From: an uncultured Candidatus Saccharibacteria bacterium
GTDB taxonomy: Bacteria > Patescibacteriota > Saccharimonadia > Saccharimonadales > Saccharimonadaceae
Direction: 5' to 3'
Length of the DNA: 10,831 nt
Assembly (NCBI GenBank): GCA_946222005.1
Contig: CAMIHP010000011.1
Location: 1-10,831, forward strand
Shown one piece after another: positions 1-5,878 of this stretch; the stretch's first letter is position 1, and each line of letters starts with the position of its first letter. The notes beneath the pieces were generated by a model. That model was not told where the DNA came from, ran no database searches, and saw nothing but the letters and a program-made list of their open reading frames with translations. The position numbers and the translations under genes were made by a program.

Positions 1-148
1 TATATGGATATATGGATATATAAAGAAAGATAGAGAATAGAGATAAAGAGAGAAAAGATAAAGATAAGGAGATAGAGATAAATAAATAGAGATAAAGAAA
101 GATATAGAAATAAGGATAGAAATAGATAGAGAAATATGAGATATAGAG
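1..148. repeat. C-less purine-rich low-complexity tract
   Basis: By hand count these 148 bases hold 84 A, 35 G, 29 T and no C on the + strand, about 80% purine. Degenerate GATA, GATAAA and AAAGA units recur without a strict period, and the first 20 bases repeat TATATGGA. Stop codons are frequent in all three + frames, so it is not coding. The first C is at 149 and composition becomes ordinary by about 185. It could be an AT-rich unwinding or structural element, an expanded simple repeat, or assembly noise at a sequence end. No function can be assigned. Confidence 0.8.
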
Positions 149-383
149 CAATAAAGATAAAGCGAGATGCGTTAGAAAGATAGAAGAAGTATGAAGTAAT
201 GGCTCAAGAACGTCCGGTTCTTCACGCACTGCACCGCAAGACATCGCCGTGCAAGGATTAGTGCGAGTTGTGCTAAGTGTGTATGATGCCCTACAGGCAG
301 TACATCTCCGATAAATGAGTCAGGGAAAATACGTACAGAATAAGAACGTATACCATGTTTATGTCATATCAGTAATAAAGTGG
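149..383. other. Non-coding stretch upstream of the Lnt-like gene
   Basis: I see no convincing gene here. A 20-codon ATG frame at 199-261 has neither a promoter at the spacing used by neighbouring genes nor recognisable content. A small perfect hairpin lies at 206-222 (AAGAAC, loop GTCCG, GTTCTT) and is not followed by a T run, so it is not a standard terminator. The remainder is an unremarkable leader up to the -10 box at 384. Confidence 0.5.
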
Positions 384-389
384 TATAAT
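384..389 (+). promoter_or_regulatory. Extended -10 box of a predicted leaderless promoter
   Basis: A perfect TATAAT preceded by TGG (an extended -10 TGn motif). Seven bases separate it from the ATG at 397, so transcription should begin at or next to the start codon. A weak -35 candidate, ATGTCA (361-366), sits 17 bases upstream. There is no Shine-Dalgarno sequence. Confidence 0.75.
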
Positions 390-396
390 CATACGC

Positions 397-2178
397 ATGA
401 AGAAGCATATGATGTATAACCATATTCCTGATTTTTGTCTCTTCGGCTTCGGCTTTATTGCCTTTGCGGTGGCATGGCTGTGGCCAGGGACAGTAGTGAT
501 TGCCAGCGAATGGTGGCTGGTAGGTGCTGCTTGCATTGTTGTGGCTGTGTTTATAATGCATGCAACGATGCGCGCTTTGCGCCGAGCTGCAACCTCAACC
601 AACCCGCTTGATGAGCCAAGCGAGCTGCTCACCACGGGGCCGTTCAATTTCTCGCGCAATCCACTTTATCTTGCATATATCTTGGCGGTACTTGGTTGCG
701 CGTTGGTGAGCGGCTCATGGCTGGCGCTGCTGTGCCCAGTGGTGTGCTTTGGCGTGCTAAACTGGCTCATTATTCCAATCGAAGAGCACGCCCTCCATCA
801 CGTCTTTGACGAGCGTTACGAGTGGTACTGCCGACGGGTACGGCGCTGGCTTGTAGTGCCTATGGTGTGCGAGCACATGAAACCTATGCGCTTTATGACA
901 ATACGGCGAGCGGCTCGGCCATATATTTTTGCGGCGATATCTGGCATTGTTGTGGCAGGAACGGCTTTTGCCCCACATTGGCTTCTGCAGCTACCAGTAT
1001 TTTTTGCATTGGCATTGCTATTTATAGCAGTGCGACGACTGTCGGGCGTCCATCTTTATGGCGTTGGTGCTTGTTTCTTGCTGGCATGGCTCTTACCAAC
1101 GACCTATTGGTATTACTACATTATGCCGCCCGGCGTGGCATTTGGTGCAAGTGTTGGATGGGCGCTTTTGCAGGCTAATCTGTTTTGGATTATAGCTCTG
1201 CGTCGGTATATTCGGACATACGGTGCTGTAGTGCTCTTTGTTATTGCATGGTGCACATTGACGTATATACGAACTCATGCACCAGTGGTAGAGGATTGGT
1301 GGATTCCTCATCTTGGCTATAGCGTGTGGCGTAATGATAGTATCACTATGTGGAGTGTCTATGGCGGCGAAGCAGTGCTCGAAGCGATTGTATTACTTTG
1401 CGGCGTGAGTATAGCGTGGCTAATAGTGCATGCTCGTATGAGCGTATGGATACGTATGAGCTGCGGGCTTGTTGTACTCGTGGCGATAGCAAATAGTATT
1501 GCTGTGCATATGCCAGCCAAGCCACTCCCTCCAGTGATTGCACTCCAAAAGATGACACGTGGCGGCGTTGATATACCCGCTACTAAGGCTGATGTGGATG
1601 ACCTCATACATCTGACAAAGCGCGCAATTGCACAGTACCAATATCCTCATGCGACAATCGTCTGGCCAGAAAATTCTATCCCACCTGCGCTGCACGCAAC
1701 AATTACAGCCTTTGCACAAAAAGAATCGATCAACATCGTCTACCACACAACAGAGAAAGACGATACAAGAATATACAAGAAAGTCGTACTGGTAGATCAG
1801 TCTGGTCGCAGTATACTAACAAATTACAAAGCGCATCTTGCGCCAGATGAATCAATTGGTACAGCGCGTTATTCACGCGTAATTGCTACGCATAATGCTA
1901 CGAAAGTTACGGCATATGTTTGCTATGACATACACTACCCAGATATTGTTGAGCGGCTCAAGGGGAGTGACGTTGCCTATATTCCAGTGAGTGATCCTGA
2001 GTATGGCTATCTGCAAAAGCAATTTCACGCAGCAGATAGTGTTATTCGTGCCAGGCAGGCGCAAACAGCCGTTGTTTTGGCGGGTACAGATGGGCCAACC
2101 ATGATTATTAACAGCAACGGTATCATCGTTGATCGCTTGATAGGGAATACTACCGGATTCGTTGGATATAGCAAATAA
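397..2178 (+). CDS. Membrane fusion protein: ICMT/PEMT-like methyltransferase domain plus apolipoprotein N-acyltransferase (Lnt)-like domain
   Basis: 593 residues. The first ~155 resemble the isoprenylcysteine carboxyl methyltransferase/PEMT family: two N-terminal helices, then GPFNFSRNPLYL (81-92), a hydrophobic pair, and PIEEHAL...F.ERY..YCRRVRRW (127-151). Residues ~172-370 form further membrane segments, including the Lnt-like HLGYS. Residues ~380-590 are a carbon-nitrogen hydrolase domain with the expected Glu-Lys-Cys triad: E425 in WPENSIP, K478 in NYKAHL and C509 in VCYDIHYPD; E485 lies near the position of a second conserved Lnt glutamate. Lnt transfers a fatty acyl chain to the N-terminus of lipoproteins at the outer face of the inner membrane. 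Family knowledge supports each half, but joint activity is inference. The start is fixed by the -10 box 7 bases upstream. The C-terminal half could be a nitrilase with another amide substrate. Confidence 0.75.
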   Translation: MKKHMMYNHIPDFCLFGFGFIAFAVAWLWPGTVVIASEWWLVGAACIVVAVFIMHATMRALRRAATSTNPLDEPSELLTTGPFNFSRNPLYLAYILAVLGCALVSGSWLALLCPVVCFGVLNWLIIPIEEHALHHVFDERYEWYCRRVRRWLVVPMVCEHMKPMRFMTIRRAARPYIFAAISGIVVAGTAFAPHWLLQLPVFFALALLFIAVRRLSGVHLYGVGACFLLAWLLPTTYWYYYIMPPGVAFGASVGWALLQANLFWIIALRRYIRTYGAVVLFVIAWCTLTYIRTHAPVVEDWWIPHLGYSVWRNDSITMWSVYGGEAVLEAIVLLCGVSIAWLIVHARMSVWIRMSCGLVVLVAIANSIAVHMPAKPLPPVIALQKMTRGGVDIPATKADVDDLIHLTKRAIAQYQYPHATIVWPENSIPPALHATITAFAQKESINIVYHTTEKDDTRIYKKVVLVDQSGRSILTNYKAHLAPDESIGTARYSRVIATHNATKVTAYVCYDIHYPDIVERLKGSDVAYIPVSDPEYGYLQKQFHAADSVIRARQAQTAVVLAGTDGPTMIINSNGIIVDRLIGNTTGFVGYSK

Positions 2179-2335
2179 GAGCAGGTGCTTTGCGCGGCGT
2201 ACAATAGCTTGAAGTGAGCCGTGTATCTTTCTTACTAGGTAAACAGGGATAAGGCGTGCCGTGTTGGCGGTAAGGTGCTCATAATAATCTATAGTGTGAT
2301 GAGAGATACGTATGCCATCTCCAACAACCTACTGC

Positions 2336-2341
2336 TATACT
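2336..2341 (+). promoter_or_regulatory. -10 box of a predicted leaderless promoter
   Basis: TATACT ends 7 bases before the ATG at 2349. No good -35 is visible at the usual distance and there is no Shine-Dalgarno sequence. It drives the first half of the split transporter; the second half has no such box. Confidence 0.6.
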
Positions 2342-2348
2342 AGATACC

Positions 2349-2699
2349 ATGAATGTTATTGCACTTGCATTTGGCCTTGGCGTGGCTGGGTTTGATGTGT
2401 TTGGCGCAGTGCTGGTTGTGCTGCTGGTGGCAAGCAAACTACCCAAGCAAAGAATCGCTGCATTTGCGCTCATCGTCTTAGTGGGGACGGTCACTGCTGG
2501 CGTAGCAGCATCGCTTCTGCTTGGCGGCAGCGCCGAGTTATTTGCCCAGGCACTCCATCGTGTACCAGCTTGTGTGTGGGTAGGCGCAGAAGGTGCGGCA
2601 AGTGTGGGGCTACTTGGCTGGGCGGCAGCTCGCTTGCACAGGCATATAAAATCGGATAAGGAACCGCAGGAGTCACAGGATAGCCGAGTTTTGCAGTAG
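2349..2699 (+). CDS. LysE-like membrane transporter, N-terminal half (ends at in-frame TAG)
   Basis: 116 residues with three hydrophobic segments (about 3-28, 37-59 and 76-95), then a charged cytoplasmic-type linker (KSDKEPQESQDSRVLQ) that stops at TAG 2697-2699. Translation in the same frame resumes after the stop as LRRSI and then the next feature, giving a 232-residue protein with two similar three-helix halves. That is the layout of LysE/CadD/GAP-type exporters. The motif GFDVFG near the N-terminus may be the counterpart of FTDPSF in the second half. Family placement rests on topology and this motif only, and the substrate is unknown. This half has a leaderless-type promoter. It may be the surviving part of a pseudogene, or one chain of a split transporter. 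Confidence 0.5.
   Translation: MNVIALAFGLGVAGFDVFGAVLVVLLVASKLPKQRIAAFALIVLVGTVTAGVAASLLLGGSAELFAQALHRVPACVWVGAEGAASVGLLGWAAARLHRHIKSDKEPQESQDSRVLQ
2697..2699 (+). other. In-frame amber codon splitting the transporter gene
   Basis: The TAG lies between CAG and CTT, in the same frame as the downstream 110-residue ORF, with no stop between it and ATG 2715 (intervening codons CTT AGG CGT AGT ATT). It falls in the hydrophilic linker between the two membrane halves. A single C-to-T change from CAG would create it. Confidence 0.7.
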
Positions 2700-2714
2700 C
2701 TTAGGCGTAGTATT

Positions 2715-3047
2715 ATGCTTGGTGGCATTATCTATGCGGCCAGTGCCTTTACTGACCCATCATTCCTTGCGATGATCGCTATAGCCAGCCGCGAACAGTC
2801 ACTGCTTGTCGTTATCATAGCGCACGTGGTGTGGTTGCTTGTCAGCCAGGGGTTATTCTTTGGCCTTGTCATCGCGATTATGTGCGATAGACACCAACCC
2901 CTCATAGCCTGGTTCGAGCGGGTGCAAGCCCGATACAGCACGCTGATTCGCTCAAGTATTACAGTGGTCATCGTACTGTGCGGGCTTATCTTGCTTGCCG
3001 ATATGGCGACCTTCTTGCTGGGTGGCCATTGGCTGCTGCCCGAGTAG
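2715..3047 (+). CDS. LysE-like membrane transporter, C-terminal half (downstream of in-frame TAG)
   Basis: 110 residues with three hydrophobic segments (about 3-24, 29-56 and 80-104) and the motif FTDPSF near the start. It is in frame with the preceding ORF and separated from it by one TAG and five codons. No -10 box stands directly before ATG 2715 and there is no good Shine-Dalgarno sequence, unlike the independently started genes in this window. Expression therefore probably depends on the upstream promoter through readthrough, re-initiation or coupling, or the gene is broken. Together the halves have the size of a normal six-helix LysE-type exporter. Function is inferred from topology only. 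Confidence 0.45.
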   Translation: MLGGIIYAASAFTDPSFLAMIAIASREQSLLVVIIAHVVWLLVSQGLFFGLVIAIMCDRHQPLIAWFERVQARYSTLIRSSITVVIVLCGLILLADMATFLLGGHWLLPE

Positions 3048-3095
3048 TGGATGGTAACTACCGCCCAGCAGCATGACGCTCGCCGTGTATCCTTG

Positions 3096-3101
3096 TATAA
3101 T
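3096..3101 (+). promoter_or_regulatory. -10 box of a predicted leaderless promoter
   Basis: A perfect TATAAT ends 6 bases before ATG 3108. This favours 3108 over the in-frame ATG at 3051, which lies upstream of the promoter. Confidence 0.75.
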
Positions 3102-3107
3102 AGCACT

Positions 3108-3686
3108 ATGCACACGCCCCACCACACCACAGCACAACCAATGCGCTACGCGCTGCTGCTCCGCGGTATTAATGTTGGCGGCAAGCATAAGGTGAGTATG
3201 GATCGCCTGAAGGCGGACTTGATGGAGCTGGGCTTTTGTAGTGTTGTCTCGTATATCAATAGTGGCAATTTGTTTTTTGATAGCAGCGAGCCGGAGGAGG
3301 TGATCCGGCGCACCCTAGCGCGCTATTGTGACGCGTCCTATGACTTCCCAGTGCCGTTTATCATCATCAGTGCTGCCACGCTCCGGCAAGAGGTGGCTCG
3401 GTTACCGAGCTGGTGGCAGGACGATACGGCCTACCGGCGGGATGCGCTGTTTTATTTGCCAGAGGCAGACACGGCAGCTATCGAGGCAGAAACGGCTACT
3501 TGGGCAAACGATCGCGAGCAGCTCTATTTTGGGCGTACTGCGTTCTTCTATTGCAATCATGATCAAGCCGATTATCTTACATCAAACTACCATAAAAAGC
3601 TGCTCAAAGCCCGGTTTTATAAGCAGCTCACGATCCGTAATGGCAAAACCTTCCAGAAGATAATTGAGCTAACGGTGGGGGACTGA
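3108..3686 (+). CDS. DUF1697 family protein
   Basis: 192 residues. It carries the family hallmarks: RYALLLRGINVGG near the N-terminus (RGINVGG at 19-25), SYINSGNLFF (48-57), and a C-terminal segment ending TIRNGKTFQKIIEL, which matches the family's T-RN-T-K pattern. DUF1697 proteins are small, soluble and common in bacteria, and their biochemical role is not established. An in-frame ATG at 3051 would add 19 residues, but it lies upstream of the TATAAT box and would encode part of the promoter, so 3108 is preferred. A third ATG (3141) directly before RYALLL is possible. The stop codon overlaps the start of the next gene by one base, so the two form an operon. Confidence 0.85.
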   Translation: MHTPHHTTAQPMRYALLLRGINVGGKHKVSMDRLKADLMELGFCSVVSYINSGNLFFDSSEPEEVIRRTLARYCDASYDFPVPFIIISAATLRQEVARLPSWWQDDTAYRRDALFYLPEADTAAIEAETATWANDREQLYFGRTAFFYCNHDQADYLTSNYHKKLLKARFYKQLTIRNGKTFQKIIELTVGD

Positions 3687-4156
3687 TGAATATTTACGCC
3701 TATCAACGCCCGCTTGGGCCTATTGCCGACGACGAGGCTTTGCGCCAGCAATATATTACGGTGTATGACGTTAAGACACACCAGCAAGTCGTGCGCTTTT
3801 GCCACGCGTATGGTCATCGACTACACGAGCTCATTGGCTATGATTTCCCATATAGCAGTGACATTGCTGACGCGTATGCTGGTATGGAGCAGTGGCTTGC
3901 TGGCAAGGCGAACTACCATACAGCGCGCAACGCAAGCTTTCGGATTGGCCGCCAGGCGCGCTCTACAACCGACCGAGTAGTGGAGCGTTTCTTGCGTACC
4001 ATGGCACAGCTCACGGCAAGCCCGCATGTGAAATATCACGGGCTGTGGGCAAGCGACTTTGCTATCACCCTTATCAACACTATGTATCCAAACGACGAAG
4101 CAGCAGTGCGCAACGAACGCATGGCGCAGATACAGCTTTTGAAAAGCATCGACTAA
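3686..4156 (+). CDS. Imm5-like putative immunity protein
   Basis: 156 residues, soluble, with no signal peptide. Its start overlaps the DUF1697 stop in TGATG, and a G-rich stretch (GGTGGGGG) lies just upstream, so translation is probably coupled. The pattern YAGMEQWLAGK...HTARNASFRIGRQAR (64-92) and AQLTASPHVKYHGLWASDFAITLIN (107-131) resembles the helical 'putative immunity protein' (Imm5-type) family, in which an Ala/Arg-rich helix is followed by a conserved His-x-x-x-His segment (here H114 and H118). Members were first predicted as polymorphic-toxin antidotes, but many are orphans. No toxin gene adjoins it here, so an immunity role is only inferred. The assignment comes from memory of the family pattern. 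Confidence 0.5.
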   Translation: MNIYAYQRPLGPIADDEALRQQYITVYDVKTHQQVVRFCHAYGHRLHELIGYDFPYSSDIADAYAGMEQWLAGKANYHTARNASFRIGRQARSTTDRVVERFLRTMAQLTASPHVKYHGLWASDFAITLINTMYPNDEAAVRNERMAQIQLLKSID

Positions 4157-4225
4157 ATTTTAAATGTAGTTGCGTGTATAAGAGGTATGTTTAATACGGT
4201 AGTATAACCTGCGGCTGGTGAGCAA

Positions 4226-4254
4226 TTGAGTCAGCTACACAACTTCGCTATACT
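4226..4254 (+). promoter_or_regulatory. Promoter (-35 and -10) of a predicted leaderless mRNA
   Basis: TTGAGT (4226-4231), a 17-base spacer, then TATACT (4249-4254), which ends 6 bases before ATG 4261. This is the most complete promoter of the leaderless set. No Shine-Dalgarno sequence is present. Confidence 0.75.
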
Positions 4255-4260
4255 AAAGAT

Positions 4261-4851
4261 ATGATAAACGCGCAATCACAGCCACTCCTCTACGAGCATA
4301 TTTGTGCCGACCCAATGAATGCTGATTTTGCGGTACAGGGTTGGTCGCCAGTTTATAGTGCCTCAGCCACCTCGCGCATCATCATTGTTGGCCAGGCGCC
4401 GGGTCGCATTGCTCAGGAGACAGGAGTGCCGTGGAATGATGCCAGCGGCCGTCTTTTGCGGCAGTGGCTTGGTGTGAGCGATGAGCAGTTTTACAACCCC
4501 GATCTCTTTGCGCTCATCCCAATGGATTTTTACTACCCCGGCAAGGGCGCACACGGCGACTTACCACCACGCAAAGAGTTTGCCAAGAAATGGCACCCGC
4601 GTCTCCGCGCCCAGATGCCAGCGGTGCGCCTGACGATTTTGGTCGGTGCTTATGCGCAGAAGTACTATCTTGCCCACCGGGCGGGAAGGAATCTAACAGA
4701 AACGGTGGCGCAGTTTGCGCACTATTTGCCGGAGTATTTTCCGCTGGTGCACCCGTCGCCGCTGACTGCTCGCTGGCGAGCGCGTAACCCATGGTTTGAG
4801 GCGGAGGTTGTGCCGGAGCTGCGGCAGAAGGTTTGCCAAGCTTTAGAGTAA
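4261..4851 (+). CDS. Uracil-DNA glycosylase family protein
   Basis: 196 residues. Motifs in order: IIIVGQAPGR (40-49), the glycosylase water-activating region; GVPWNDASGRLLRQWLGV (55-72); FYYPGKGAHGDLPPR (90-104); LVGAYAQKYYL (127-137); and HPSPLTARWRARNPWFE (164-180), the DNA-intercalating HPSP loop plus the NPWF element of this subgroup. Proteins of this fold remove uracil or related damaged bases to start base-excision repair. Only two cysteines are present (C15 and C192), so it lacks the four-Cys Fe-S cluster of family 4 UDGs. Substrate range within the superfamily cannot be read from sequence. It has its own promoter and is not in an operon. Confidence 0.85.
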   Translation: MINAQSQPLLYEHICADPMNADFAVQGWSPVYSASATSRIIIVGQAPGRIAQETGVPWNDASGRLLRQWLGVSDEQFYNPDLFALIPMDFYYPGKGAHGDLPPRKEFAKKWHPRLRAQMPAVRLTILVGAYAQKYYLAHRAGRNLTETVAQFAHYLPEYFPLVHPSPLTARWRARNPWFEAEVVPELRQKVCQALE

Positions 4852-5007
4852 GTATGAGGGTGTAGTGAGTACTGCCGGGTAACGGCTTGGCCTTATTTCG
4901 TATCCACATAGAACGTACCATGGATATTATTCGAACAAGATAAAAAACTAATACGACAGAGTCGTACAATAGTATGCAAAACACTTCTCACACCCACAAA
5001 AGTATGG
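4852..5007 (+). other. Intergenic region with a small hairpin
   Basis: No gene is supported. The region holds a weak GCCG/CGGC hairpin shortly after the UDG-family stop, too short to call a terminator. A second hairpin (TACGAC, AGA, GTCGTA) lies near 4952-4966 and is followed by a TACAAT-like box and a 12-codon ATG frame. The latter lacks the 6-7 base spacing of the real genes and is not called. Confidence 0.4.
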
Positions 5008-5013
5008 TATAAC
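5008..5013 (+). promoter_or_regulatory. -10 box of a predicted leaderless promoter
   Basis: TATAAC ends 7 bases before ATG 5021. A weak -35 candidate, TTCTCA (4985-4990), lies 17 bases upstream. No Shine-Dalgarno sequence is present. Confidence 0.6.
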
Positions 5014-5020
5014 CAAGTGT

Positions 5021-5857
5021 ATGAGACGATCCCCAGAAACAACCCTAGACAATTCGTATTTCACATTAGTTGCAGCAGACTTTCACAATCGGATGGAAGA
5101 TGTGGGAGATGCTCCCTATACTGTGGTCGGTGGGCTTGGTCTACACGCAGTCACTCATGCCGAGGAGATCGATTGGGATGATCGTGTGGTACGGATTGGT
5201 AATATCTACCTGCCGCGGCGGCGTGAGAATAATGGCACGGTACGGGATCTCGACACATTAGTGCATACGACAGATACAGTAGCAGCATATCGAGATGAGA
5301 TGGAAGATGCGCTAGGTGGATTACTTGTCCCTTCGGCATTTGGCCTTAGGCCATATGGCACTCCACTAATGAATACACTCAAAGGTTTGAGCCACTTCAC
5401 TGGTGATCGCTACCTCAAAGAGGGTAACGGGGGTGAAAAGGAACTTTACTGGCGTCTTGCTGGCAGCGAAACGAAGATTCCACTTGAAAGCCTTGACCCT
5501 TGGCGTATTGAGCAAGACGGTGAAACAGTTTGTAATATCCTTGGCCTCGTTGCTCAGCTTGGTGCGTATATGAATCGATCGATTACTGGTGTGCGCAAAA
5601 AGGACGAAAGAAAACTAACAGGGCTCGAGAACGTTGTCATGCCAAATGGCAAGATCAGCGATATCCCAACGGAATATTGTGAGCAATTTTTTGCCTTTGT
5701 TGAGCAAGCAGAGAAGGTCAAACAAGCGCGACAGAAACTTGGTTTGACTGCGCTCAAAGCACATCTTTTGGCAGATCTCGAAACGAGAGACTGGGCCGTT
5801 AAGCTTGCTCAGGGTGAGCACGATGGTTTGTTCCGGCTGTTTACCGGCAAGCGGTAG
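5021..5857 (+). CDS. Nucleotidyltransferase-fold-like protein of unknown function
   Basis: 278 residues, soluble. The N-terminal third has the signature of the MNT/AbiEii-type nucleotidyltransferase fold: a hydrophobic strand and glycine pair (YTVVGGLGLHAV, 33-44) followed at distance by T-x-R-D-L-D (73-78), where D76 and D78 would be the metal-binding aspartates. A third catalytic acidic residue is not obvious. The rest is charged and mixed helical, with a basic KKDERK stretch around residue 200 and a helical C-terminus. It is predicted to transfer a nucleotide to a protein, RNA or small molecule, but no partner is visible: the neighbours are repair genes and no HEPN antitoxin-like or toxin-like gene adjoins it. 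Assignment to the fold is moderate and the function is unknown. Confidence 0.5.
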   Translation: MRRSPETTLDNSYFTLVAADFHNRMEDVGDAPYTVVGGLGLHAVTHAEEIDWDDRVVRIGNIYLPRRRENNGTVRDLDTLVHTTDTVAAYRDEMEDALGGLLVPSAFGLRPYGTPLMNTLKGLSHFTGDRYLKEGNGGEKELYWRLAGSETKIPLESLDPWRIEQDGETVCNILGLVAQLGAYMNRSITGVRKKDERKLTGLENVVMPNGKISDIPTEYCEQFFAFVEQAEKVKQARQKLGLTALKAHLLADLETRDWAVKLAQGEHDGLFRLFTGKR

Positions 5858-5865
5858 CTTCGCGC

Positions 5866-5871
5866 TATAAT
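5866..5871 (+). promoter_or_regulatory. -10 box of the uvrC promoter, predicted leaderless
   Basis: A perfect TATAAT ends 7 bases before ATG 5879. It lies only 9 bases after the upstream stop codon, so uvrC has its own promoter despite the tight spacing. No clear -35 is seen at 17 bases. Confidence 0.75.
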
Positions 5872-5878
5872 AGAAAGT

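Noticed and set aside
2349..3047. Frameshift as the reason for the split transporter
   Set aside because: Both halves are in the same frame (366 bases between their ATGs), so the break is a stop codon and not a frameshift.
4952..5013. 12-codon ATG frame after a TACAAT-like box, upstream of 5021
   Set aside because: The box-to-ATG spacing is only about 3 bases and the peptide has no support. The TATAAC box for 5021 overlaps its end.
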